Position numbers and translations under genes: made by a program. Positions 1 to 6,582 of a DNA stretch of 8,552 nucleotides are shown piece after piece. The notes beneath the pieces are model-generated. The model was not told the origin of the DNA. It searched no databases and saw only the letters and a program-made list of their open reading frames with translations. Each line of letters opens with the position of its first letter. The stretch's first letter is position 1. Source of the DNA: CAZCPB01 sp964500365 (GTDB lineage Bacteria > Planctomycetota > Phycisphaerae > Phycisphaerales > UBA1924); the NCBI GenBank assembly GCA_964500365.1, contig CAZCPB010000196.1, forward strand, positions 1-8,552. The letters are read 5' to 3'.

Positions 1-2
1 GG

Positions 3-2372
3 CAGGCGAGCCTGGTCTCGGGCCAGACGGAGAACGCGGGCGTCGTGACCGGCGGGATCACGGTCGAGTACGACGACCTCCGCGCCGGCAAGTCCCTTCA
101 GATCACCGCCGAGCGCGCGGTGATCTTCCTCACGCCGGGCAAGGTCGAGTTCATCGGGCGGCTGCGGCGCGAAGACATCCGGGGCATCTACCTCGAGGGG
201 GATGTCGTCGCCGTCGCCAACGAGGGGCGGTACACGCTCCGCGGGCCGCGCGTGTACTACGACCTCACGACCCAGAAGGCGATCATCCTCGACGCGGTCT
301 TCTGGACGTACGACCAGCAGCGCCGACTGCCCCTGTACCTGCGCGCGGACGTGATCCGGCAGGAGGCCGAGCGCCAGTTCACCGCCGAATCGGCGGCGCT
401 GGCGACGACGGCGTTCTTCGAGCCGCAGTTCTCGCTGGGAGCGACGAGCCTGACGATCACGGGCGTGGCGCGACAGGTCCCGGAAGACCCGGCGACCGGC
501 CGGCCCGCCGGCGTGTCGGAGACATCGTACTTCGTCGACGCCGACAGCATCACGCTCCGCGCGGGCGTGCTGCCGTTCTTCTACTTCCCGACCTTCGCCG
601 GGTACCCGGACCAGATCCCGCTGCGCGACCTGCGCCTCGAGAGCTCGTCGGCGACCGGGAGCGCGCTCAAGACCACGTGGAACCTGTTCGGGCTCATGGG
701 CGTGCAGAAACCCGACGGGATGAGCGCCGACCTGATGCTCGACGGCTACTTCACGCGCGGCTTCGGCGGCGGCGCCCGCTTCGGCTGGGACGACCCCGAC
801 TACCGCGGTCAGCTCTTCGGGTACGGCCTGCCCTCCGACTCGGGCACCGACCTGCTCAAGCCCGGCACCGAGAAGGAGCACCACAACGACGCCCGCGGGA
901 TCCTGCTCGGGGAGCACCTGCAGCGCATCGACGAGCACTGGGCGTTCCTGCTCGAGGGGAGCCTGATCTCGGACGAGACCTTCATCGACGGGTTCATGGA
1001 AGAGCTCGGCGAGGATCGGCGCGAGTTCACCAGCCGCGCGTACGCCCGGCGCCTCGAGGACAACACGGCGCTGACGGGCGAAGTGAAGGGAACGTTCAAC
1101 GACTTCATCTCGAACGAGACGTACCTGCAGTCGCCGGGGTACTACGTGCAGAAACTGCCCGAACTCGGCTACATCCGCCAGGCCGACGACCTCTTCGAGG
1201 GGATCGCCCCGGGGCTGGTCAGCTACTACTCGGAGTACCGGTACAGCCGCATGAACCTGGCCTTCGACGAGCCGCTGGCCCGCGACCGCGGGTTCACGAC
1301 CAACTCGCTCGCGCAGCGCGCCTTCGGCATCAACGCCGATCAATCGATCGCCGACCGGCTTTCGGCAGACGGGTACCGCGACTCGACCGTGAACCGTTTC
1401 GACACGCGCCACGAGTTCACGTCCCCACTCATGGCCGGGCCCGTGAACATCACGCCGTTCGTGGTCGGACGGCTCACGGCCTATGACACCGACTTCGACG
1501 ACTTCTCTCCCGACGAGACCGACAGCAACCGGCTCTGGGGCTCCGTCGGCGTGGCGGCCTCGACGACCATCCAGCGCGTGGACGACTCTGTCGATTCGCG
1601 CCTGCTCAACATCCACCGCCTCCGTCACATCCTCCAGCCCTACGCGACCGCCATGGTCGCCGGGACCAACATCGACCGCGCGGACCTCCCCGTGTACGAC
1701 CGCGGCGTCGAGGACATCGCCGAGGGCACGCTCTCGACCTTCGGCCTGCGCCAGGTCTTCCAGACGCAGCGCGGCGGGCCGGGCCGCTGGCACTCCGTGG
1801 ACGTCTTCACGCTCAACACGAGCTTCTCGTTCGCCTCCGACGACACCGACAGCGCCAGTCCCATCGGGCGGTGGGTCGACTACCGGCCCGAGCTCTCCAA
1901 CCCCGGCAATTACATGACCAACGAGGGCCGCTGGCAGCTCTCGGGCACGATCTCGATCGTGGGCAGCAGCGTCTACGACCTCGACGCCAACCAGCAGTCG
2001 CGGAGCAACCTGGGCGCGATCGTGGAGCACTTCCCGGGCTTCGCCACCTCGGTCGAGGTCCGCAACATCCACGCCGACCGCACGACGTACCTCGACGTGG
2101 GCGCCCGCTACGAGATGACCAGCAAGTACACGATCGCGGGAAACGTCAACTTCGACATCAACGACGGCGGCGTCCAGAGCGTCTCGGCCGAGATCCGCCG
2201 GCGCTTCCCCGGCGTCCTCTTCGGCGTCGGCGTCAACTACAACGACACGACCAACGAGACCAGCCTCGGCTTCGTCTTCCAGCCCGAGGGATTCCGAGGC
2301 CAGGGCGCGCGCTTCACGGGCCTGGGCGCGACCGACGACCGCGCGCAATCGACGGGGATCGGCGGCTCGTGA
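3..2372 (+). CDS. lptD: LptD/OstA-like LPS-assembly outer-membrane protein (5' truncated by window)
   Basis: The frame is open from the window edge, so the GTG at 45 is probably not the start; 789 residues are visible. LptD is the outer-membrane barrel that, with a lipoprotein partner, inserts lipopolysaccharide into the outer leaflet. The N-terminal part (to about base 560) shows the repetitive beta-strand pattern of the OstA/LptA jelly-roll, for example GRYTLRGPRVYYDLTTQ near 225-275. It is followed by a conserved-looking LPFFYFPTF turn at 570-596, which in the family marks the passage into the barrel. The rest is rich in alternating aromatic strands separated by acidic loops, and includes an LptD-like segment HRLRHILQPY near 1614-1643. 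Strands near 2110-2285 resemble the closing barrel strands. About 25 polar residues follow the last one, whereas outer-membrane barrels usually end on an aromatic residue. I saw no cysteine in the visible protein. Family assignment is by pattern; another OstA-family barrel is the main alternative. Confidence 0.8.
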   Translation, partial: QASLVSGQTENAGVVTGGITVEYDDLRAGKSLQITAERAVIFLTPGKVEFIGRLRREDIRGIYLEGDVVAVANEGRYTLRGPRVYYDLTTQKAIILDAVFWTYDQQRRLPLYLRADVIRQEAERQFTAESAALATTAFFEPQFSLGATSLTITGVARQVPEDPATGRPAGVSETSYFVDADSITLRAGVLPFFYFPTFAGYPDQIPLRDLRLESSSATGSALKTTWNLFGLMGVQKPDGMSADLMLDGYFTRGFGGGARFGWDDPDYRGQLFGYGLPSDSGTDLLKPGTEKEHHNDARGILLGEHLQRIDEHWAFLLEGSLISDETFIDGFMEELGEDRREFTSRAYARRLEDNTALTGEVKGTFNDFISNETYLQSPGYYVQKLPELGYIRQADDLFEGIAPGLVSYYSEYRYSRMNLAFDEPLARDRGFTTNSLAQRAFGINADQSIADRLSADGYRDSTVNRFDTRHEFTSPLMAGPVNITPFVVGRLTAYDTDFDDFSPDETDSNRLWGSVGVAASTTIQRVDDSVDSRLLNIHRLRHILQPYATAMVAGTNIDRADLPVYDRGVEDIAEGTLSTFGLRQVFQTQRGGPGRWHSVDVFTLNTSFSFASDDTDSASPIGRWVDYRPELSNPGNYMTNEGRWQLSGTISIVGSSVYDLDANQQSRSNLGAIVEHFPGFATSVEVRNIHADRTTYLDVGARYEMTSKYTIAGNVNFDINDGGVQSVSAEIRRRFPGVLFGVGVNYNDTTNETSLGFVFQPEGFRGQGARFTGLGATDDRAQSTGIGGS

Positions 2373-2442
2373 CAACGGTGTCGGGGAAGTTCGATCGCGG
2401 GCGGCCCTGAACGACGGCTCAGCCGTGGCCTACAAGCGAGCA

Positions 2443-2460
2443 AGCCCGCTGAAGCGGGCT
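2443..2460. repeat. Small perfect hairpin with TGAA loop
   Basis: A 7-bp perfect stem (AGCCCGC / GCGGGCT) closes a TGAA loop in the gap between lptD and hisS, 70 bases after the lptD stop. No T-run follows on either strand, so it is a poor intrinsic terminator. Its C-TGAA-G centre is the same as that of the strong terminator hairpin at 7992-8019. It could be a REP-like palindromic repeat unit or a Rho-dependent 3'-end stabiliser. Confidence 0.45.
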
Positions 2461-2560
2461 CCGGATGGGGCACCTTTGACCCGAAGGCACCGCGCGTGCT
2501 CCGGTATCAACGGCGCCGGACTTGGGCGCTTTGTCTCTGCACCTGACGCCGTTGCGTCCC

Positions 2561-2647
2561 CTACCCACCTCCCCATCTCTTCACCTCCGAGCTCCTCGTC
2601 TCCTGTTCTCCTCTTCTCCTCTTCTCACGGCCCTACCCTCCCCCTTC
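2561..2647 (+). promoter_or_regulatory. Pyrimidine-rich leader directly upstream of hisS
   Basis: About 74 of 87 bases are C or T. The tract includes a direct repeat of TTCTCCTC (2606-2613 and 2614-2621, with a partial third copy to 2626). It ends at the hisS ATG, so there is no Shine-Dalgarno-like purine run in front of that start. The frame is open through it and would add 42 low-complexity residues (Leu/Pro/Ser) from a TTG at 2522. That does not look like protein, so I read the tract as untranslated leader. The rest of the gap (2373-2560) shows only the small hairpin at 2443-2460 and no convincing promoter. The function of the tract is unknown. Confidence 0.5.
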
Positions 2648-4081
2648 ATGCCAGCCCAGCACACGTTCCAGGCCCCGACCGGCACGCGCGATCTGTACCC
2701 CGTGGAAGCCGCGCGCCGGCGGTACATCACCGAGGCTTGGCGCCGCGTCGCGATCAACCACGGCTTCGAGGAAATCGATGGGCCGACGTTCGAGCACCTC
2801 GACCTGTACACCGTCAAGAGCGGCGAGGGGATCGTCAGCGAGCTTTTCAGCTTCCGGCGCGAGGGGGGCGAGAAGGATTATGCCCTGCGTCCTGAGTTCA
2901 CGCCGACGCTGGCGCGGATGTACGCGGCCAAGGCCGCGAGCCTGCCCAAGCCGACGAAGTGGTTCAGCGTGGGGCCGTACTTCCGGGCGGAGAGGCCGCA
3001 GCGGGGGAGGCTTAGAGAGTTCTTGCAGTGGAATTGCGATGTCATCGGTCTGGCCGGTGAGCCACAAGATGAAGAATCGGATTTGCGTCTCAAGGCACAA
3101 GCAGATAGCGATTCAATAATATGTATTATTGCGCTCCTGCGGTCATTAGGTCTTTCTAGTGCAGATGTTTCCATTCGCTTAAGTCATCGATCGTTGGCAT
3201 CGGAACTTTTGTTTCGATTGAATGTAGATACGGCAAATGTGCTCGACAGGGCACTCCAGCTTCTGGACCGCGCGTCAAAGCTTGATCCGGAGAAGGCGGA
3301 GGAGCAGTCCAAGTCCCTGGGGTTCAGCCTGCGAGAATACCGAGAGCACGCCGCAGGATTCGAGCGGTTGTTCAAAGGAGGATTGGTTCAACTGCAAGGC
3401 GGAGAGTCCGGCAGTTTGAGCACGCTATTGGATTTCCGAGCCATTCGCCTCCTGCGTGAACAGCTTGAAGCCGCCGAAGTAATCGACTGGTGTACTCTCG
3501 ACGTAAACGTTGCCCGCGGCCTCGCCTACTACACCGGCACTGTATTCGAAGTCGTCGTGGACAACGAACGCGCCATCGCCGGCGGGGGCCGGTACGACAA
3601 CTTGATCGAACTCTTCGGCGGCCCACCGACCCCCGCCGTCGGATTCGGCATGGGCGATGTCGTCCTCTCCCTCGTCCTCCAGGACAAGGGCCTCATGCCC
3701 AGCGATGCCGAGCTGATGGGCCTCGCCGACCAGACCCCCGATGTGTTCGTCATCGCAGCAACGCCAGACGCCGAACCCCTGATCCCCAGAGTCCTCGCCG
3801 ACCTCCGACGCGCCACGCCGCGCTCTGCGCCGCAGCAACCGGCAGCCAGCTCCCAGCACCCCGCCCCCGCCCCCGGCCTCCACGCCCGCCGCTCCTACAA
3901 GACCACGAAGAACGTCGGCAAGCTCCTCCAGGAAGCGGGCAAGCTCGGCGCGCGATTCTCGGTGATCATCGAGTCGGCCGACGCCGCCAGGATCAAGGAC
4001 ATGGCGACGGGCGCCCAGGACGACCGCGCGTTCCCGCTACAGGAACTCGGGGCCGAACTGCGCCGGCGCTGCGGCAGGTAA
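2648..4081 (+). CDS. hisS: Histidyl-tRNA synthetase
   Basis: This 477-residue cytoplasmic class II synthetase attaches histidine to tRNA-His. In order: the GTRDLYP N-terminal motif (12-18), LRPEFTPTLAR (80-90), class II motif 2 as FRAERPQRGRLREF (112-125), the histidine-binding ARGLAYYTGTVFE (289-301), GGGRYD (312-317), a motif 3 region VGFGMGDVVL (331-340), and a C-terminal anticodon-binding domain (about 365-477). RGLAYYTG and GFGMGD replace the more common RGLDYYTG and GxxxGxER; similar forms occur in plant-type HisRS, so this is probably a lineage variant. The ATG at 2648 is chosen because homology begins just after it. Length is above the usual 420-430 partly because of a Pro/Ala-rich insert at about 390-410. 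Bases about 3061-3240 (residues 138-197) are near 42% GC, unlike the rest. tilS follows after 39 bases. Confidence 0.95.
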   Translation: MPAQHTFQAPTGTRDLYPVEAARRRYITEAWRRVAINHGFEEIDGPTFEHLDLYTVKSGEGIVSELFSFRREGGEKDYALRPEFTPTLARMYAAKAASLPKPTKWFSVGPYFRAERPQRGRLREFLQWNCDVIGLAGEPQDEESDLRLKAQADSDSIICIIALLRSLGLSSADVSIRLSHRSLASELLFRLNVDTANVLDRALQLLDRASKLDPEKAEEQSKSLGFSLREYREHAAGFERLFKGGLVQLQGGESGSLSTLLDFRAIRLLREQLEAAEVIDWCTLDVNVARGLAYYTGTVFEVVVDNERAIAGGGRYDNLIELFGGPPTPAVGFGMGDVVLSLVLQDKGLMPSDAELMGLADQTPDVFVIAATPDAEPLIPRVLADLRRATPRSAPQQPAASSQHPAPAPGLHARRSYKTTKNVGKLLQEAGKLGARFSVIIESADAARIKDMATGAQDDRAFPLQELGAELRRRCGR

Positions 4082-4089
4082 CGGCACGG

Positions 4090-4128
4090 GATCGGCACGG
4101 CGTGAATTCTACAATTCGCCGTGCCATC
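4090..4128 (+). promoter_or_regulatory. Hairpin enclosing the tilS start codon, with -10-like TACAAT in the loop
   Basis: GGCACGGCG (4094-4102) is the exact reverse complement of CGCCGTGCC (4117-4125). GAT (4090-4092) and ATC (4126-4128) extend the stem past one bulged C at 4093. The GTG proposed as the tilS start (4121-4123) lies inside the 3' arm. An alternative inner pairing GAATT/AATTC closes a CTAC loop. A second copy of CGGCACGG (4082-4089) could compete for the same 3' arm. TACAAT at 4110-4115 lies 5 bases before the GTG; there is no evident -35 box and no Shine-Dalgarno sequence. No T-run follows, so it is not a typical intrinsic terminator for hisS. Confidence 0.5.
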
Positions 4129-5191
4129 GGCCTCCACAACTCCCGCACTCCGGCGCGACCCCGCGGCCCGTGAGATCGTCCGCGCCTGGCGCTCAATCGC
4201 CGGCGGGCGCGAGGCACGCGACGATGAACGCCCCACGCTGATCGCCTGCTCCGCCGGGGCCGATTCGTCGGCGCTCGCGATCGCGCTCGGGCAGGTCCGC
4301 CGGGCAAGGCTCGTCGTTGCCCACATCGTCCACGACCTGCGCCCGCCAGAGGCCGCCCTGCGCGACCGCGATGGCGCGCGCGATCTCGCCGGGCGCCTGG
4401 ACGTCCCTTTCGTCGAGGCCGAGGTCGAGACCCGCGCCCATCGCGGCAACCCCGAGTCGATCGCCCGCACCCTCCGCTACCGCGCCCTCGCCCGCCTCGC
4501 CCGGGAGCACGGCTGCCGCTACGTCGCGACCGCCCACCACGCGGGCGATCAGATCGAGACGCTGCTCATGCGGCTGCTCCGCGGCACAGGGGTTCGAGGG
4601 CTTTCCGGCATCGCGCCGTCGCGCGCTCTCTCCCGTGCCGTAGCTCTCGTCCGGCCCATGCTGACGGTCACCCGCGCCGACGCCGAGCGCCTTTGTGTCG
4701 CGGCGGGCTGGAACTGGCGCGAGGACGCGACCAACGCGGATACGACCCGCCTTCGGGCCGCGCTCCGTGCCCGGGTCGTCCCCGTCCTCGCGGAACTCTC
4801 GCCGAAGTTCCCCGCCCGCGCGGCAGCGACTTCGCGCGTGCTCCGCGAGGCCGCAGACTTTGTCGCCGGGCACGCCCGCGCCGTCCTCGAGAGCGGCCGG
4901 CACGGCGCCGGCTTCCGGTGGGCTCGCGCCGACCTGCGGGCGCTCCACCCGGCGGTGCTTCACGAAGCCCTCCGCGCGGCGACCGCGGAAGTGAGCGGCG
5001 GGCATGGGCGCGACCGCCTCTCGCACGCGCCGGTCCTGCGGGTCGCCCACGCCGCACGGTCCCCGTCAACCGAGCCGCGCCGGTTCAGGCTGGCGGGGGC
5101 AACGATCTTGGTCTCAGCCCGACTGGTCACGATCGAGCCCACCGCCGCCCGCAACGGGCCGCTTCACGGAGCATCAGAAAGCGATGAGTAA
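4121..5191 (+). CDS. tilS: tRNA(Ile)-lysidine synthase
   Basis: This 356-residue cytoplasmic ATP-dependent enzyme converts C34 of the CAU-anticodon tRNA-Ile to lysidine, so that it reads AUA and accepts isoleucine. Visible family motifs are the ATP-binding PP-loop as CSAGADSSAL (43-52; usually SGGxDS), VHDLRPPEA (70-78), ESIARTLRYRAL (112-123), and the hallmark ATAHHAGDQIETLLMRLLRGTGVRGLSGI (136-164). Then come RPML..TR (178-185), and WREDATNAD (199-207) with the downstream LRAALRARVVPVL. The C-terminal half is shorter and less conserved than in the 432-residue E. coli enzyme, so the last substrate-binding domain is reduced or divergent. The GTG at 4121 is the only start upstream of the PP-loop that I consider credible. 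It has no Shine-Dalgarno sequence and sits in a hairpin. The gene follows hisS by 39 bases and overlaps the next gene by 8. Confidence 0.92.
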   Translation: MPSASTTPALRRDPAAREIVRAWRSIAGGREARDDERPTLIACSAGADSSALAIALGQVRRARLVVAHIVHDLRPPEAALRDRDGARDLAGRLDVPFVEAEVETRAHRGNPESIARTLRYRALARLAREHGCRYVATAHHAGDQIETLLMRLLRGTGVRGLSGIAPSRALSRAVALVRPMLTVTRADAERLCVAAGWNWREDATNADTTRLRAALRARVVPVLAELSPKFPARAAATSRVLREAADFVAGHARAVLESGRHGAGFRWARADLRALHPAVLHEALRAATAEVSGGHGRDRLSHAPVLRVAHAARSPSTEPRRFRLAGATILVSARLVTIEPTAARNGPLHGASESDE

Positions 5192-5561
5192 GAAGCCCAC
5201 GGTTCTCCTCGTCGGCCACTGCCGCCCCGACGCATTCGCGCTCCAGTCCGCCGTGCGCCGTGCCCTCGGCGAGGCCGATATTGCCCACGTCAATTCGGAC
5301 AAGGAACTGGAGGCGCGAGCGCCCGGCGCGGCGCTCCTGCTCGTGAACCGCGCCCTCGACGGCGACTTTCCCGACGCGACCGGTGTCGAGCTGATCGCCC
5401 GGCTGGCTGCGCGGGGAGTGCCGGCGTTGCTCGTGAGCAATTTCCCGGAGGCGCAGGCCGCCGCAGAGGCCGCGGGCGCGCGCCCGGGATTCGGCAAGAA
5501 GGACCTGAACTCCGAGCGTGCGGCGTCGCTCATCCGGGCCGCGGCGGGCGCGTCCGCCTGA
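5184..5561 (+). CDS. Receiver-like (CheY-fold) protein lacking the phosphoacceptor Asp
   Basis: This 125-residue stand-alone domain has the alternating pattern of a response-regulator receiver. Beta 1 is TVLLVGHCRPD (6-16), beta 3 is AALLLVNRALDGDF (49-62), the helix after it is GVELIARLAARG (67-78), beta 4 is PALLVSNFPE (80-89), and GFGKKDL (102-108) is where the conserved Lys lies. At the position where receivers carry the phosphorylated Asp, this protein has Asn55. The acidic pair after beta 1 is replaced by Gly-His, with Asp16 further along. Ser85 and Lys105 could still fill the switch positions. It probably does not undergo ordinary Asp phosphorylation and may act by protein-protein contact. 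The ATG at 5184 overlaps the tilS stop (ATGAGTAA, 8 bases), which suggests translational coupling. There is no output domain. The fold assignment is from pattern only; the partner is unknown. Confidence 0.7.
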   Translation: MSKKPTVLLVGHCRPDAFALQSAVRRALGEADIAHVNSDKELEARAPGAALLLVNRALDGDFPDATGVELIARLAARGVPALLVSNFPEAQAAAEAAGARPGFGKKDLNSERAASLIRAAAGASA

Positions 5562-5564
5562 GCG

Positions 5565-6524
5565 TCAGAACACGACCCCCCACACCGTGATCGCGACCAT
5601 CGAGAGCAGCAGAAGCGGCAGGTGCGCAATCGACGCGAAGAAAACCGCTCGCGCCGCCTCGCGCGTCCGGCGCGTGATGAGCCCGAACGCCAGCCACTGG
5701 AAGCCCAGGCCGCTGAGCAGCGCCACGGCCAGGTACGGCATCCCGAGCGAGGGCACGAGCACGCCCGGCGCCATCGTCGCCGGCATCAGGAGCAGCGACC
5801 AGAGTGCTACCGTCGCGACCGTTCGCGTCTCCCCGCCGCGCACGGCTGGCATCACGCAGAAGCCCCCCTTGGCGTAGTCGTCGCGGTACATCCACGCGAT
5901 GGCCAGGAAGTGGGGCACCTGCCAGACGGTCATCAGGGCGAAGAGCGAGAGACCGCCGGGGTCAAGGAGCGCCTCGAGTCCACCGGCGTCCGACGCCGCG
6001 GTCCAGCCGATCAACGGCGGGAGGGCGCCGGGGATCGTCCCGACAAACGTCGCCAAGGGCGTCCGCACCTTCATCGGCGTGTAGGCCAGGACGTACACGA
6101 GGACGCAGACCAGCGAGAGCAGCGCGGGCACAGCTCCGGAAAGCAGCGCCAGCACGCCCACGCCCGCCGCGCTGAGCACCAGGCCCGTCCACATGACCGC
6201 CAGGGGCGACACGCGCCCCTCGGGGAGGGGGCGGCGCGAGGTGCGCGACATCGCCGCGTCGCGGGCCCGCTCGATCCACTGATTAAGCGAGTTTGCCCCC
6301 GCGGCAGACATCGCCGTTCCGGCCAGGCACGCGGCGGCGGCGACGACCAGTTCCCACAGCGCCCACGCCCGGCCCGCCGCGCCGAGCACGAAGCCCACCG
6401 CCGCGGTGATCGTGACCAGGCGCGTGATCCCCGGCTTGGTCGTCTCGATCAGGCTGCCGACCACCCCGGCGCGCGATGGCGTTGATGCGGCCTCGGCGAC
6501 GGCGTTCTGTGTCAGTTCACTCAC
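5565..6524 (-). CDS. ctaB: Protoheme IX farnesyltransferase (heme O synthase)
   Basis: This 319-residue inner-membrane UbiA-family prenyltransferase adds a farnesyl group to heme B, giving heme O for terminal oxidases. The conserved prenyl-diphosphate/Mg site reads NSLNQWIERARDAAMSRT (78-95), followed by RRPLP (97-101). Then come YTPMKVRTPLATFVGTIPGALPPLIGW (148-174) and WQVPHFLAIAWMYRDDYAKGGFCVMP (201-226), both typical of CtaB/CyoE. About eight to nine hydrophobic segments are visible, which fits the family. The GTG at 6524 is chosen because it leaves a short cytoplasmic leader before SLIETTKPGITRL and has a GGAG about 10 bases upstream; the open frame further upstream overlaps the preceding gene. 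No oxidase or heme A synthase gene is in the window. The stop lies 3 bases from the stop of the convergent receiver-like gene. Confidence 0.95.
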   Translation of the reverse strand: MSELTQNAVAEAASTPSRAGVVGSLIETTKPGITRLVTITAAVGFVLGAAGRAWALWELVVAAAACLAGTAMSAAGANSLNQWIERARDAAMSRTSRRPLPEGRVSPLAVMWTGLVLSAAGVGVLALLSGAVPALLSLVCVLVYVLAYTPMKVRTPLATFVGTIPGALPPLIGWTAASDAGGLEALLDPGGLSLFALMTVWQVPHFLAIAWMYRDDYAKGGFCVMPAVRGGETRTVATVALWSLLLMPATMAPGVLVPSLGMPYLAVALLSGLGFQWLAFGLITRRTREAARAVFFASIAHLPLLLLSMVAITVWGVVF

Positions 6525-6582
6525 GCGCCCGAAACTCCGGGAGGGCCGGATGGTACGCTCCGCGTGCGGGGATTTCAGGCGT

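Noticed and set aside
677..1486. Long Arg-rich open frame (269 codons) overlapping lptD on the same strand
   Set aside because: Out-of-frame shadow of lptD typical of GC-rich DNA: Arg/Pro/Ala-rich, no recognisable motif, and the lptD frame has a coherent beta-barrel pattern.
2476..2510. TTGACC and TATCAA as a promoter pair upstream of hisS
   Set aside because: The spacer is 23 bases, too long for a normal -35/-10 pair, and neither hexamer is strong.
2522..2647. 42-codon N-terminal extension of hisS from a TTG
   Set aside because: It translates the pyrimidine tract into low-complexity Leu/Pro/Ser sequence, and the family homology begins right after the ATG at 2648.
4193..5050. 285-codon open frame on the minus strand
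   Set aside because: Antisense shadow of tilS, whose motifs are unmistakable in the plus frame; no motif in the minus translation.
5622..6485. 287-codon plus-strand open frame
   Set aside because: Antisense shadow of ctaB; composition is His/Arg/Gly-rich low complexity, while the minus frame has all heme O synthase motifs.
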